64,000 nucleotides of DNA from Pseudoxanthomonas japonensis (GCF_010093445.1 NZ_PDWW01000002.1:62001-126000); one strand, 5' to 3'; counted from the first letter of the stretch, positions 1 to 9,354 are shown. Made by a program: numbers and translations. The notes: generated from the sequence alone by a model not told the origin.

Positions 1-1
1 G

Positions 2-526
2 ACGGTGTCGGTGAACCTGTCGCCGGTGCAGGTGCGCGGCGACTGCCTGGTGGCGCAGGTCGCCTCGGCGATGCGCCGGCACGGCCTGCCACCGGGCGCG
101 TTGACGCTGGAGATCACCGAATCGATGGCGATGCTGGAGCCCGAGCGCACGGTGGCCGTCCTCACGCAGCTGGAAGCGGTAGGTGCGCGCATTTCGCTGG
201 ACGACTTCGGCACCGGCTACTGCAGCCTGTCCTATCTCGCCTACCTGCCTGCGCACGAGCTGAAGATCGACCGCCAGTTCGTGCGCCAGATGACCACCGG
301 TTCGCGCCACGCCGCCATCGTGCAATCGGTGGTGATGCTGGGCCAGCAACTCGGCCTGGACGTGGTGGCCGAAGGCGTGGAGACGCCGGAACAGAAGCAG
401 ATGCTGGTGGCGATGGGCTGCAGCCGCCTGCAGGGCTACTACATCGGCAAGCCGCGCGCGGTCGAGGACATGCCCGCGCAGGTGCTGCAGGCGCAGCCGC
501 CCGCGGCGTCGGGGACGCACGGGTAG
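2..526 (+). CDS. EAL-domain c-di-GMP phosphodiesterase, C-terminal part
   Basis: This is the 3' part of a gene whose start lies left of the window. The 174 visible residues carry the second half of an EAL domain: LEITES (metal ligand region), the LDDFGTGY loop, LKIDRQFV and VAEGVET. These are the conserved signatures of phosphodiesterases that cut cyclic di-GMP to pGpG. The EAL motif itself and any sensor or GGDEF domain would be upstream and cannot be judged. The reading frame is open to the left edge. It converges with the large GGDEF/EAL gene on the other strand, from which it is separated by about 48 bp. The family is clear; activity is inferred from the intact motifs. Confidence 0.93.
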   Translation, partial: TVSVNLSPVQVRGDCLVAQVASAMRRHGLPPGALTLEITESMAMLEPERTVAVLTQLEAVGARISLDDFGTGYCSLSYLAYLPAHELKIDRQFVRQMTTGSRHAAIVQSVVMLGQQLGLDVVAEGVETPEQKQMLVAMGCSRLQGYYIGKPRAVEDMPAQVLQAQPPAASGTHG

Positions 527-574
527 CGAACAGGGGGATGCGGAGTGCGCCGCGGGCAGGTCCGCGGTGTTCTC

Positions 575-3481
575 TCATGCCACGGCGCTGGCGGGATCCG
601 GCCGCGCATCCGACCGGTCGTTCCGTCCGGGTCCGGCCATCCACGCCAGCAGGTCCGGCATTGTCATCGGTCGGGCGATCAGGAAACCCTGGATCTGGTC
701 GGCGCCCTCGGCACGCAACCATGCCCGTTCTTCATCGCACTCCACGCCTTCGGCCACGACCTGCAGACCCAGGCCATGGCCCAGGGCGATGATCGAGCGG
801 CAGATGGAGGCGATCCTGGCGTCGCGGTGCACACCCCGCACGAAGCTGCGGTCGATCTTCAGCTTGTCCACCGGCAGATCGCGCAGGTAGCCCATGCTGG
901 CGTATCCGGTGCCGAAGTCGTCCACCGACACGCCACAGCCCTGCTCGCGCAGTTGGCGCACCGCTTCGCGCACCAGCGCAGGGCGGCGCATCATCGCGCT
1001 CTCGGTCAGCTCCACCTGCAGTGCGCCAGGCGGCAGGCCGTAGGTGCGCTGGACCGCGTCCACGGTTTCCGGCAGCGCACCTGTCATGAATTGCACCGCC
1101 GATACGTTGACCGCGATCGGGATGTCGTGCGCGTACTGCAGGGCCAGCGCGCAGTGCGCTTCGGCGCACGCGTGCAGCACCCATTCGCCGATCGGTACGA
1201 TCAGGCCGGACTCCTCGCAGAGTGGAATGAAGGTGTCCGGAGGCACCGGACCATCGTCGGTCGTCCAGCGCAGCAGCGCTTCCAGCGCCAGCAGGCGGCC
1301 GTCGTCGGCGGCGACGATCGGCTGGAAGGCGAGGTGGAACGCGTTGGCGTTCACTGCTTGGCGCAGGCGCGGAATGGTGGCCAGGCGGTCTTCGGCGCGC
1401 TTGGACAGAACGCTGGTGTAGTGCATCAGCGGCAACCGTTCCTTGCGCGCCTGCACGCATGCCAGTGCGGCATGGCCGATCACGGCATCGAGCGGCTCCT
1501 GCGGAGCGTTCTGCGCGGCCACCCCGATCCACGCGTCGACGCGGTGGCTGCCGTGATCGGTTTCCAGTGGCTGCGCGAGCACCGCTTCGATGCGCTGCAC
1601 GGCCAAGGACGCGTTGGCGGCCACCGGTACCAGGACCACGAACGCGCTGGACGGGTCGAAGCCGACCAGCGTGCGTTCGCACAGCGCATCGCACAGGCGC
1701 TGGCCGAGCAGGCGCACGATGTCGCGCGCGGCGGCCTGGCCCAGCACCGAATCCACGATGTCCAGATCGCGCAACTGCACATGGATCGCAGCTGCCAGGG
1801 GGACATCGAGGGCGCCGGGAAACGTGCGGCGCGCGAATGCGGTGGCCATCGCCGCCTTCTTCAGCAGTCCGGTGGTCTCGTCGTGGCTGGCGCGCCACGC
1901 CAGGTCGCGTTCGTAGGCGACGCGCTCGGTCACGTCCTCGGCCAGCACCAGGCGCGCGTCGTGGCCGCCGAAGACGATGGTGCTCGTGTGCACGCGTACC
2001 GACAGCGCCTGCCCGTCGCGGGTCAGGTGCGTCCACACATGGTCGTTCCCGTCGTGCTCGTCATGCATGGCCACCGCGGCGCGCACCGCCTCGCGGTCGA
2101 CCTCGGGCCGGATATCCAGGATGGTCATGGCCAGGAACTCGTCCTTGCGGTAGCCGTAGTGGCGCACCGCGGTCTCGTTGACGGCCAGGAAGCGCAGCGT
2201 CTGCACGTCGAACACCCAGAACGGCAGCGGATTGAGATCGAACAGTTCGCGGAACTGCTGCTCGGCCTGCTCCAGCTTCGCCTGCTGCTGGCGGCGCGCC
2301 GTGATGTCCTGCAGGGTGCCGGCGAGCAAGTATGCGCCATCGTGGTCGCGTCGCGCGCCGCCCTGCGAGCTGACCCAGCGCAGGCTGCCGTCGGTGCGGA
2401 TGATGCGGAACTCGGACTGGAAGTCCGTCTGCTCACGCAGCGCGTGCTGCAGCAGCTCGGCCTCGTCGGCGCGATCGTCTTCGTGCACGTGCGCCAGGAA
2501 GTCTTCGATCGGCACCGGACTGGCGTCGGCATCGCGACCCAGGATCTCCAGCGCCCGTCCGGACAGGCGCGCCTGTTCGAGGTCCGGGTCCAGCACCCAG
2601 ATACCGGTGTTGGCGGCATCCTGCGCCAGGCGCAGCCAGCCTGCATAGCGCTGCAGTTCCGCGTAGGCGGCGCGGTTGTACGCCTCGGAGCGCGAGACGC
2701 GGCGGATCACGAACGCCACCGCCAGCCAGTACACGAGCAGTGTGGCCAGCGCGGCGGCGCTTTCGCGCTCCCAGGCCGCCAGATAGTCGGCACGTGCGAC
2801 GCCGACTTCGGTCTGGAACGGTGAATCGGGTGGGGCGTAACAATGGGTGAAGCGCGGAGTCGTGCCTGCTCCCTGACTGGCCAGGGGGATACCGTTGCGG
2901 CCATGCACGATGGCGATGCCGTCGCTGCCGATTTCCAGTGCATCGAGTTGCGCGGCCAGCTCGCTGGCCGGGACGGGAGTGACGACCCAGTGGCCGGCAG
3001 GCGTTTGCACGCCGATCCACAATTGGGCGCCGTCGGCGGCGCCGATGGTGGCGTAGCTGACGAGGATGCCCGCTTCGCGGCGCGCCTGTGCGACAAGCGT
3101 GGGCAGAGTGTGCCAGGCGCCCGTTTTCGCCAGCAGCGGACGCCCGGTGCCGTCGTAGACGTTCACCGGCCGCGGCGAGGTGCCGATATCCGGTGGCAGC
3201 AGCCCGGCGCTGCGGCCATGGCCACGCATCGTCATCGCCGCATCGGCCTGCGGACCGATGGCGTGCAGGTAACGCACGATGCCGAGGGCATGCGCGCGCA
3301 CGGTGTCGTGCAGCGCCTGCGCCTCGGCCTGGGTGTGGGCTTCGGCGGCACGGACGCGTGCGGAACGGTCGGTGATGCTGATGGCGAGCATGCCGGTGGT
3401 GAGCAGCAGGCCGAGCATCGGCGCCACCCAGCGCACGTGTGGCGCCGATACGCCACTGGTCTCGGGGATGGAGATCTTCAT
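575..3481 (-). CDS. Membrane PAS-PAS-GGDEF(degenerate)-EAL protein
   Basis: A 968-residue sensor. Transmembrane segments at about 19-37 and 243-260 bracket a periplasmic region of about 200 residues that I do not recognise. PAS folds follow at about 283-395 and 405-520, a GGDEF-like domain at about 525-690 and an EAL domain at about 700-945. The GGDEF signature is replaced by FDPSSAF (608-614), so diguanylate cyclase activity is unlikely. The EAL half is intact (E734-A735-L736, LTES at 825-828, DDFGTGY at 854-860, VAEGVE at 909-914). I therefore infer a c-di-GMP phosphodiesterase gated by periplasmic and PAS inputs, with the GGDEF module perhaps acting as a GTP sensor. The start (MKISIPETSG) immediately precedes the first membrane segment. 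The next gene upstream on the same strand encodes a chemoreceptor ending 56 bp away. Confidence 0.93.
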   Translation of the reverse strand: MKISIPETSGVSAPHVRWVAPMLGLLLTTGMLAISITDRSARVRAAEAHTQAEAQALHDTVRAHALGIVRYLHAIGPQADAAMTMRGHGRSAGLLPPDIGTSPRPVNVYDGTGRPLLAKTGAWHTLPTLVAQARREAGILVSYATIGAADGAQLWIGVQTPAGHWVVTPVPASELAAQLDALEIGSDGIAIVHGRNGIPLASQGAGTTPRFTHCYAPPDSPFQTEVGVARADYLAAWERESAAALATLLVYWLAVAFVIRRVSRSEAYNRAAYAELQRYAGWLRLAQDAANTGIWVLDPDLEQARLSGRALEILGRDADASPVPIEDFLAHVHEDDRADEAELLQHALREQTDFQSEFRIIRTDGSLRWVSSQGGARRDHDGAYLLAGTLQDITARRQQQAKLEQAEQQFRELFDLNPLPFWVFDVQTLRFLAVNETAVRHYGYRKDEFLAMTILDIRPEVDREAVRAAVAMHDEHDGNDHVWTHLTRDGQALSVRVHTSTIVFGGHDARLVLAEDVTERVAYERDLAWRASHDETTGLLKKAAMATAFARRTFPGALDVPLAAAIHVQLRDLDIVDSVLGQAAARDIVRLLGQRLCDALCERTLVGFDPSSAFVVLVPVAANASLAVQRIEAVLAQPLETDHGSHRVDAWIGVAAQNAPQEPLDAVIGHAALACVQARKERLPLMHYTSVLSKRAEDRLATIPRLRQAVNANAFHLAFQPIVAADDGRLLALEALLRWTTDDGPVPPDTFIPLCEESGLIVPIGEWVLHACAEAHCALALQYAHDIPIAVNVSAVQFMTGALPETVDAVQRTYGLPPGALQVELTESAMMRRPALVREAVRQLREQGCGVSVDDFGTGYASMGYLRDLPVDKLKIDRSFVRGVHRDARIASICRSIIALGHGLGLQVVAEGVECDEERAWLRAEGADQIQGFLIARPMTMPDLLAWMAGPGRNDRSDARPDPASAVA

Positions 3482-3536
3482 GGCGGCTTTGGACGGCGCG
3501 GCGCGGCGGACCGCACGCGGTGGCGGGGGCGGCGGG

Positions 3537-5792
3537 TCATGCGGCGTGCGCCGTCACCTGCGAAAGCTCCCGATGCGGGCCGCGCAGCTCCAGACGGAAC
3601 ACGGCCGCCGCGTCCTGCAGGTGCTGCGCCTGTTCTTCCATGGCGCGCGCGGCGGCGGTGGCTTCCTCGACCAGCGCCGCATTCTGCTGGGTGGCGCCGT
3701 CCATCTGCACGATCACCTGGTTGATCTGCTCGATGCCCATGCTCTGCTCCTGCGAGGCGGCGCTGATCTCACCCATGATGTCCGTCACGCGCTGCACGCT
3801 GGCCACGATCTCCTCCATCGTCTCGCCGGCCTGGTGAACCAGGCGCGCGCCGTCGGCCACCTTGTCCACCGAGGTCTCGATCAGGTTCTTGATCTCCTTG
3901 GCGGCATTGGCCGAGCGCTGCGCCAGCGTGCGCACCTCCGAGGCGACCACGGCGAAGCCGCGGCCCTGCTCGCCGGCACGGGCCGCCTCCACCGCGGCAT
4001 TGAGCGCCAGGATGTTGGTCTGGAACGCGATGCCGTCGATGACGGAGATAATCTCGGCGATGCGGCGCGAGGACTGTTCGATGTCGGACATCGTGGCGAC
4101 CACCTGGCCGACCACCTGGCCGCCCTGCGACGCCACGCCGGCCGCGCCGATGGCGAGCTGGTTGGCCTGACGCGCGCTTTCGGCGTTCTGGCGCACGGTG
4201 GAGGTCAGTTCTTCCATCGACGCGGCGGTCTCTTCGAGGTTGGCCGCCTGTTGCTCGGTGCGACGCGACAGATCCTGGTTGCCGGCTGCGATCTCGGACG
4301 ACGCAGTGGTGATGGCGCCTGTCGCGTCCTGGATGCGGCTGACGATGTCGGTGAGCTGGTGGACCGTGGCGTTGGCGTCGTCGCGCATGCGGGCGAACAC
4401 GCCTTGGAACTCGCCCTGCATGCGCGTGCCCAGATCGCCCTGCGAGAGCGCCTGCAGCACGCCGGAGACCGCCTCCACACTGGTGGCGATGGCGGTCAGC
4501 AGGCCATTGATCTGCTGCGACAGGCCCAGCAGGAAGCCCTGCTTGCCGATCTCGCTGATGCGCCCGCTCAGGTCGCCCTGCACGGCGGCCTGGACGATCC
4601 GGGTGACCTCCTGCTCGACGCGCAGTTCGGCGGTGCGGTCGGCCCACTCGACCACGTAGCCGGCGCGTGCGCCGGTGGTGTCGGTCACCGGGTTGATGAT
4701 CAGTTGCATGGTGCGCCCGCCGACGCCGATCTGCGCGCGGTGCGTGCCCTGCAGGCGATCGAGCATCGACGACTGGTGAGCCGGGTTGCGATGGAACTGG
4801 TCGATGCTGCGGCCGACCACGCTGGCCGCTTCGAAGGCCGGCAGGTCCTGGCGGATATCCTGCTCAGCCTCGGCCAGCATGGTCATCAGCGGACGGTTGG
4901 CGTAGACGATGGTGCGGTCGGCATCGGCGATCATGACGTTGGTGGTCACGTCGTCCAGTGCGGTGCGGATGCGCAGGCCTTCCTGTGCCAGCCGCTGTTC
5001 GCGTTCGATCCGCTCGCGCAGCGCGTCGCGCATGCCACGCATCGCCCGCATCAAGGCGCCGATCTCGTCGTCACGCACCACTGCGATCTCGGCGTCCAGC
5101 GTGCCACGGGCGATCTCGTCGGCCGCTTTCGTTGCCGCCTGCAACGGTCGTACCAGGGCACGGCTGATGCGCCACGCCAGCAGCAGGCCGGCGACCGTCG
5201 CCAATGCGCCGAATACCAGCAGGGTCCAGGTACTGGCGCGGGTGGCGCGTCCGATGGAGGCGATCGCAGTCTGCATGGCGCGGTCATGGGCATCGATGGC
5301 GCCCTGCAGAAGCGCCGTTCGCGCGTCTGCGGTTCTGGTGCCGGCTCCGAGCAGCAGCCGTACGGCGGCGACATCCTGATGACCTAGTGCCTGCGCCGCG
5401 ACGCGGTCCGCCACCGCGCGCGTCGCGGCTTCGGCCGCCACCGCTCGGTCCAGCAGCAGGGACAACCCGCGATCACGGGCCAGCGAGCGGTAGTCGGCCA
5501 ACTGGCGATCGTAGTCGCGGCGGATGCCGTCCAGACGTGCCTTCACCGCCGGGCGCGCTTGCGGTGCGCTGAGCAGTAGTTCGCGGGTGACCGACTCGGC
5601 GCGCAAGGTGTCGCGCCGCATCGCCGTCAGGTGTGCCATCTCCTTCATCAGCACATCGGTGATCTCGTGCTGCCGGCTGGAAACGCGGCGCAGCTGCACT
5701 AGCGAAATCGCGCTGGACAAAGCCAGCATGCCGACCAACAGGCCAAACCCCAGCGCCAGGCGCTGGGCCACTTTCAACGTCATCGCTTTCAT
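3537..5792 (-). CDS. Methyl-accepting chemotaxis protein with PAS domain
   Basis: A 751-residue chemoreceptor that should feed CheA/CheW in the inner membrane. TM1 is at about 9-31, a helical periplasmic bundle (4HB type) at 35-185, TM2 at 187-207, HAMP at about 208-262, a cytoplasmic PAS domain at about 272-390, a second HAMP-like linker at about 395-480 and the coiled-coil signalling domain at about 500-735. The hairpin tip [16 protein letters not shown] (602-617) is the nearly invariant CheA/CheW contact region. No C-terminal CheR-tethering pentapeptide is present. A GGGAG ribosome binding site sits 8 bases before the ATG at 5792. A long upstream region (5793-6250) separates it from the next gene. 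The ligand is not predictable. Confidence 0.96.
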   Translation of the reverse strand: MKAMTLKVAQRLALGFGLLVGMLALSSAISLVQLRRVSSRQHEITDVLMKEMAHLTAMRRDTLRAESVTRELLLSAPQARPAVKARLDGIRRDYDRQLADYRSLARDRGLSLLLDRAVAAEAATRAVADRVAAQALGHQDVAAVRLLLGAGTRTADARTALLQGAIDAHDRAMQTAIASIGRATRASTWTLLVFGALATVAGLLLAWRISRALVRPLQAATKAADEIARGTLDAEIAVVRDDEIGALMRAMRGMRDALRERIEREQRLAQEGLRIRTALDDVTTNVMIADADRTIVYANRPLMTMLAEAEQDIRQDLPAFEAASVVGRSIDQFHRNPAHQSSMLDRLQGTHRAQIGVGGRTMQLIINPVTDTTGARAGYVVEWADRTAELRVEQEVTRIVQAAVQGDLSGRISEIGKQGFLLGLSQQINGLLTAIATSVEAVSGVLQALSQGDLGTRMQGEFQGVFARMRDDANATVHQLTDIVSRIQDATGAITTASSEIAAGNQDLSRRTEQQAANLEETAASMEELTSTVRQNAESARQANQLAIGAAGVASQGGQVVGQVVATMSDIEQSSRRIAEIISVIDGIAFQTNILALNAAVEAARAGEQGRGFAVVASEVRTLAQRSANAAKEIKNLIETSVDKVADGARLVHQAGETMEEIVASVQRVTDIMGEISAASQEQSMGIEQINQVIVQMDGATQQNAALVEEATAAARAMEEQAQHLQDAAAVFRLELRGPHRELSQVTAHAA

Positions 5793-6094
5793 GCATTACG
5801 CTCCCGTGATGAGGAGCCTGTGTCCGCCGCTGCGACAAAGGCTCAGAGCGTCAGCTTCGATCCCGATCCCGGTGTCCGCCTTGATCCAGCGCAAGATGAC
5901 CGGTCGGATGTGTCGAACTACGACACGCGGCACATAATCAATCGAAGTTAATCGCTTCATGGCCCGCGCGACGGGCCGGGAGCCTTCAGGCAACCAGTCG
6001 TCGGGTGGGTTCGCCCCGGAATATCGGCATCCGGACGAAGTCTTTAGCGAGAACGTCTACGCCTTTTGTCCTAATAATCGATGGATGAAAATCA

Positions 6095-6137
6095 TTATCG
6101 GCATGAGGTTATAAGCGAGCTTATGTAATTCCGATAA
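6095..6137. repeat. Nested AT-rich palindrome
   Basis: Outer arms TTATCGG (6095-6101) and CCGATAA (6131-6137) enclose inner arms ATAAGC (6111-6116) and GCTTAT (6119-6124), sharing nearly the same centre. The composition is much more AT-rich than the surroundings. It could be a two-site operator or an RNA hairpin. Nothing in the sequence decides between these. Confidence 0.55.
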
Positions 6138-6187
6138 CGCAGGTTTTAGGCATGGAATGTCAGTATTTTCCCGACACATTAAAGACA

Positions 6188-6220
6188 GGGCGCCTGCGGT
6201 GTTCTACGCCGCAGGCGCCC
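6188..6220 (-). terminator. Rho-independent terminator of the glycine-zipper gene
   Basis: A perfect 12-bp GC-rich stem (6188-6199 with 6209-6220) and 9-nt loop lie 31 bp past the stop at 6251. In the leftward direction the stem is followed by TGTCTTTAATG, a short and imperfect U-tract. Confidence 0.65.
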
Positions 6221-6250
6221 CGGATGGACGTGCAGGAGGGTGGCCGCGCG

Positions 6251-6610
6251 TCAGCGATAGACGCGCTCGCAGCGACGCTCGACGATGCGGTCGCCCTTGT
6301 TCTCCTGGCTGTTGCCCTGCACCTTGCGGCCGATCGCGCCGCCGGCGACGGCACCACCCACGGTGGCGACCTTCTTGCCGTTGCCGCTGCCGACCTGGTT
6401 GCCGAGCAGGCCGCCGACGACGGCGCCGATCGCGGTGCCGGCGACGCGGTTGGGATCGCGGCTGTTCTTCTGCACTTCGACATTGCGGCATTCGACCTTG
6501 CTGCCGTCGCTGAAACGGCGGCCCTCGTCTTGCGGACCGTAGGTCTGCGCCGCGGCTGCGGACATCAGCGACATCAGGCCAAGCGACAGCAGGATGGGAG
6601 AGGTTTTCAT
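6251..6610 (-). CDS. Secreted glycine-zipper 2TM-domain protein
   Basis: 119 residues. A signal peptide (1-21, ending SAAAA before QTYG) is followed by a polar segment and a glycine-zipper region at about 57-97 (AIGAVVGGLLGNQVG, then AVAGGAIGRKV). This is the pattern of the Rickettsia 17-kDa-antigen/YMGG-like family. Such proteins sit in the envelope, often the outer membrane, and have no assigned chemistry. Unlike the classical antigen there is no lipobox, so it is probably a soluble or membrane-inserted periplasmic protein. It is monocistronic, with a terminator directly downstream. Confidence 0.85.
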   Translation of the reverse strand: MKTSPILLSLGLMSLMSAAAAQTYGPQDEGRRFSDGSKVECRNVEVQKNSRDPNRVAGTAIGAVVGGLLGNQVGSGNGKKVATVGGAVAGGAIGRKVQGNSQENKGDRIVERRCERVYR

Positions 6611-6820
6611 GGCGTATCTCCTGGTGGGAATCGCCGTGCCAGCGTGGGCGGGCGCTCGCGAACGCGTGGTGAAATCGGCGGGTATCGTTCACCTGCGGGT
6701 ACGCCTGCCGTGACGCCGGCGCAACAAAGATGACGCACGCCTGACGGCAGCGGTGGTCGTTGACGGCGCGGCGACGCCCGTCGGCCTAGCGTGCGGCTAT
6801 TCCAGACGAGGAAGCACGCC

Positions 6821-7312
6821 ATGCATACGCCCGAGGAGTTCGAGAAGAAGCTGTGGAAGGCGATCAAGTCCGATCGCACGATGATGCTGGGCCTGGACGG
6901 CGTGGAGGACGGGCATACCCGCCCGATGACGGCGCTGCTCGAACACGAAGGGCGCGGACCGCTATGGATCTTCACCGCCACCGACAACCTGCTTGCACAG
7001 CGCACGCGGGAACCGCAGCGCGCCATCGCGACATTCGCGTCCATGGGTCATGACGTCTTCGCCAGCCTGCAGGGCTCGCTGGTACGCGACGACGATCGCG
7101 CCGTGATCGAGCGTCTGTGGAATCCCTTCATCGCCGCCTGGTACGAGGACGGCAAGGACGATCCCAAGCTCGCGCTGCTGCGTTTCGACGCCGAGCACGC
7201 GGAAATCTGGCTCAACGAACACAGCCTGCTCGCCGGCGTGAAGATGCTGCTGGGGGTGGACCCCAAGGAAGATTACGGAGACAAGGTCGCTGAAGTGAAC
7301 CTGCGCGGATAG
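6821..7312 (+). CDS. Pyridoxamine 5'-phosphate oxidase-like general stress protein
   Basis: 163 residues of the FMN-binding split-barrel family (general stress protein 26 type). The opening HTPEEFEKKLWKAIKSDRTM and the later WIFTATDNLLAQ, MGHDVFASLQG and LWNPFIAAWYEDGKDDPKLALLR are typical of the family. Members bind flavin or deazaflavin and are induced by stress; the substrate is unknown. I start at ATG 6821 because GAGGAAG lies 7 bases upstream. The longer frame from GTG 6791 adds residues unlike the family. Confidence 0.88.
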   Translation: MHTPEEFEKKLWKAIKSDRTMMLGLDGVEDGHTRPMTALLEHEGRGPLWIFTATDNLLAQRTREPQRAIATFASMGHDVFASLQGSLVRDDDRAVIERLWNPFIAAWYEDGKDDPKLALLRFDAEHAEIWLNEHSLLAGVKMLLGVDPKEDYGDKVAEVNLRG

Positions 7313-7444
7313 GCCAAACGTCACGCCTTCCCCAACGCCACATGACTCGCGCGGGTGCGGAGGTGTCCGCACCCGCGCACCGGACGCGTGATCGGGGGAA
7401 ACCGCAGCCGGAACAGGGGCCAGGATGCGGCGATCACCGACCGG

Positions 7445-7762
7445 ATGTCATGCCCCATGTTGCTTTACTCGCAAGCCCATCTGCATACGTTGCTGGACCG
7501 CCTGGAAACCAGCGATGCCCGCGCCACCGGGCAGCTCGAAGCCCTTACCGTCTGGATCGCGGCCCTGGTCCAGAGCCACCCCGACGGCGAGCGCCTGCGC
7601 GCCGCCGCGCAGGCGCTCTCGGCGCGCAGTCCGTTCCGCGCGCTGTGCCAGTACCAGGAAGAAGTCGCCGCCTACGACGCCACGTTCTGCCAGCTGCAGT
7701 CGCTGGCGGCACCGGTCGATACCGGTCCCCGCACGTGTGCCCCGTTGCCGCCGAACGTATGA
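7445..7762 (+). CDS. Small hypothetical protein, coupled to the next ORF
   Basis: 105 residues (MSCPMLLYSQAHLHTLLDRL...). I do not recognise the family. Codon third positions are strongly G/C, as in real genes here, and the sequence reads as a soluble helical protein with three cysteines besides the one at the start. An ORF continues further upstream to 7355, but those residues are arginine-rich and non-descript. Its stop overlaps the next start in ATGA (7759-7762), which suggests translational coupling. A counter-strand ORF covers the same region and looks like a shadow. Being an actual gene is likely but unproven. Confidence 0.5.
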   Translation: MSCPMLLYSQAHLHTLLDRLETSDARATGQLEALTVWIAALVQSHPDGERLRAAAQALSARSPFRALCQYQEEVAAYDATFCQLQSLAAPVDTGPRTCAPLPPNV

Positions 7763-7992
7763 AGCGCGGCTCTCCCGATGCGGGGCGCCGTCGCGCACGC
7801 CGCCGTGATGACGGCACGGGGGCCGAGGTGGTGCCGCTCTGTGCGGCCAGCGTGTTCGCCGCGGCGACGCTCGCCTTCGCAACCCTCGGCGTACCAGATA
7901 CGTTGCGCACGATGACCGATACGGTACCGAAGGATGCGGCATGCCATCCCGCTGCCATGCATCTAAACGACGACGACAACGCCCGCGGCTGA
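7759..7992 (+). CDS. Tiny putative single-TM protein
   Basis: 77 residues beginning inside the stop of the preceding ORF (ATGA). A basic N-terminus (RRRARRR) is followed by a hydrophobic stretch (LCAASVFAAATLAFATLGV, about 29-47) that could be one membrane segment, then a polar acidic tail. No family is recognised. Positive-inside charge placement would put the N-terminus in the cytoplasm. Support is the overlap with its neighbour and plausible codon use; confidence is low. Confidence 0.38.
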   Translation: MKRGSPDAGRRRARRRDDGTGAEVVPLCAASVFAAATLAFATLGVPDTLRTMTDTVPKDAACHPAAMHLNDDDNARG

Positions 7993-8319
7993 CGCCACGC
8001 ACGGGGGATCGCGACGCAATGGTGAAGAGGGTACCGCGCCAGCGATCCGTTCACGGGGACGCACTTGCAGCCAAGCTGGGCGAAGCTGAGGCTTCGCACA
8101 ACGGTACCCTTGTGATCGCCGTGGCTGTATCACCTGGATCCGGCACGCCGCGGTTGCGGCATCGACCACGCCTGCAGTGTGGTGTTCCTTGCGCAAAGAC
8201 GGCGTCAACGCATCGGCCACGCAGCGCTGGAAGTGCGGGCCGGATCACAGGATGGCGTGAACCTGCGCTGTCCCGCGATCGCCATCGACGCCGGAAAGGA
8301 CGGTTGCGGAGAGGAAGGC
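7993..8319. other. Intergenic stretch with no recognisable gene
   Basis: About 330 bp. Reading frames on both strands translate to arginine/proline-rich strings without family resemblance. I see one small dyad (GAAGC-TGAG-GCTTC around 8083-8096) and no convincing promoter, terminator or repeat. Confidence 0.4.
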
Positions 8320-8778
8320 CTACTTCGCCTCCAGCTCCTTGCGCATGCGCGCGTAGTCGCGCCGGTACCGGCGCGCCAGTTGCGCCTTCTTCGTCGCGCT
8401 GAGGATGCGGCCGGAGACCTGGAAGAACTTCTTCTCCTCCTCGCGCAGGTGGTGGTGCACCTTCTCCGACAGTTCGCGCGCCTTCTTCAGCCAGGTGGCT
8501 CGGCGGGGGTCGAGCGCCTGGATGTCCTCGACCAGTTCGTCGATCTCGTGGTGCTCGTGCAGCGCATGGCGCGAGGAGTTCAGTCCGCGGTCGTCCATCA
8601 GGATCGGCACGTAGAGGAAGCGCTCCTCGGCCGCGGCGTGCGCGGCCAGTTCGATGCGCAGTGCGGTGAACAGGTCCAGCCGTTCGCGCGTACCGGGCTT
8701 GGACCTCAGCAGGCGGCGGCACAGCGAGCGCTGCGTTTCGTGGCTTTCGTGCAGGGCATCGTAGATGGACTCGGGCAT
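8320..8778 (-). CDS. Hemerythrin HHE-domain protein
   Basis: 152 residues, all-helical, with the histidine/glutamate pattern of hemerythrin-like domains: H10 and H13, H47-x3-E51, H71 to H77 and H108-H110 followed by E113-E115. Such proteins bind a di-iron centre for O2 or NO sensing, storage or repair. The C-terminal 30 residues are very basic (KKAQLARRYRRDYARMRK), which is unusual and might mean contact with nucleic acid or membrane. I start at MPESIYDALHESHE (8778) because the longer frame adds unrelated sequence overlapping the divergent promoter region. The VOC gene starts about 130 bp away on the other strand. Confidence 0.85.
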   Translation of the reverse strand: MPESIYDALHESHETQRSLCRRLLRSKPGTRERLDLFTALRIELAAHAAAEERFLYVPILMDDRGLNSSRHALHEHHEIDELVEDIQALDPRRATWLKKARELSEKVHHHLREEEKKFFQVSGRILSATKKAQLARRYRRDYARMRKELEAK

Positions 8779-8911
8779 GGCGCGCTCGCGGTGGCTGGCG
8801 GAGCGCCAGCGTCCGTCACCCGGTGTCGAGACTGCGTTAACGACGCCTCGCGGACACTGGCTGTCCACAATCGGCAGGAATACTGCCGCGACCATCACCG
8901 GAGAAGGCTCC

Positions 8912-9340
8912 ATGGAAACCAACGAACTGCATCGCGGTCGCCTGATCGACCATATCCAGCTGGTCGTGCGCGACCTGGAGGCCAGCCGTACCTTCTACGC
9001 CGCGGTGTTCGACGTGCTCGGCATTCCGATGGCCGGCGAGGGTGGCAACTACTTCTGGGCCGACGAGCTGTTCGTCTCCACCGCCGACAGCGAGGCGGCG
9101 GACGGCAAGCTCACCGGTCGCCATCACCTGGCGTTCCAGGCGCAGGACCGCGCGATGGTGGACCGCTTCCACGAGGTCGCACTGGCGCATGGCGGCAAGG
9201 ACAACGGCGCGCCTGGCCTGCGCGACTACCACCCGGGTTACTACGGTGCGTTCGTGCTGGATCCGGACGGCAACAACATCGAAGCCGTCTACCACGGTGA
9301 AGCGAAACGCAGCGCGCCGTCGGTGAAGGTGGAGTTCTGA
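8912..9340 (+). CDS. VOC-family (glyoxalase/bleomycin-resistance fold) protein
   Basis: 142 residues. DHIQLVVRDLEASRTFYAAVFDVLG opens the domain with the first metal-ligand histidine, and GRHHLAFQAQDRAMVDRFHEVAL, YHPGYYGAFVLDPDGNNIEAVYH completes it. These are the classical vicinal-oxygen-chelate repeats. The family includes glyoxalases, dioxygenases and resistance proteins, so the substrate cannot be named. GGAGAAGG ends 4 bases before the ATG. A LysR-type remnant follows immediately downstream, behind a repeat. Confidence 0.87.
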   Translation: METNELHRGRLIDHIQLVVRDLEASRTFYAAVFDVLGIPMAGEGGNYFWADELFVSTADSEAADGKLTGRHHLAFQAQDRAMVDRFHEVALAHGGKDNGAPGLRDYHPGYYGAFVLDPDGNNIEAVYHGEAKRSAPSVKVEF

Positions 9341-9354
9341 CGCATTCCGATGCC

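Larger units (their letters stand above)
5793..6250. other. Long intergenic region upstream of the chemoreceptor
   Basis: About 460 bp without a convincing gene, partly AT-rich in an otherwise GC-rich window. It holds a short dyad GTGTCG-AACTA-CGACAC at 5910-5926, a nested palindrome at 6095-6137 and a terminator hairpin at 6188-6220. Read leftward, 6102-6095 gives GCCGATAA, an exact match to the -10 of sigma-28 (FliA) promoters. The corresponding -35 match is poor and the leader would be about 290 nt. ORFs drawn across this stretch have no family resemblance. Confidence 0.5.

Noticed and set aside
545..2824. Long + strand frame opposite the GGDEF/EAL gene
   Set aside because: Antisense shadow: no motif, and the opposite strand has continuous domain content.
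3279..5387. Long + strand frame opposite the chemoreceptor
   Set aside because: Same reason; the opposite strand contains the invariant chemoreceptor hairpin.
7448..8002. Leftward 184-residue ORF over the two small coupled ORFs
   Set aside because: Arg/Gly-rich without family resemblance; the + strand pair has better codon use and a coupled ATGA. Not fully excluded.
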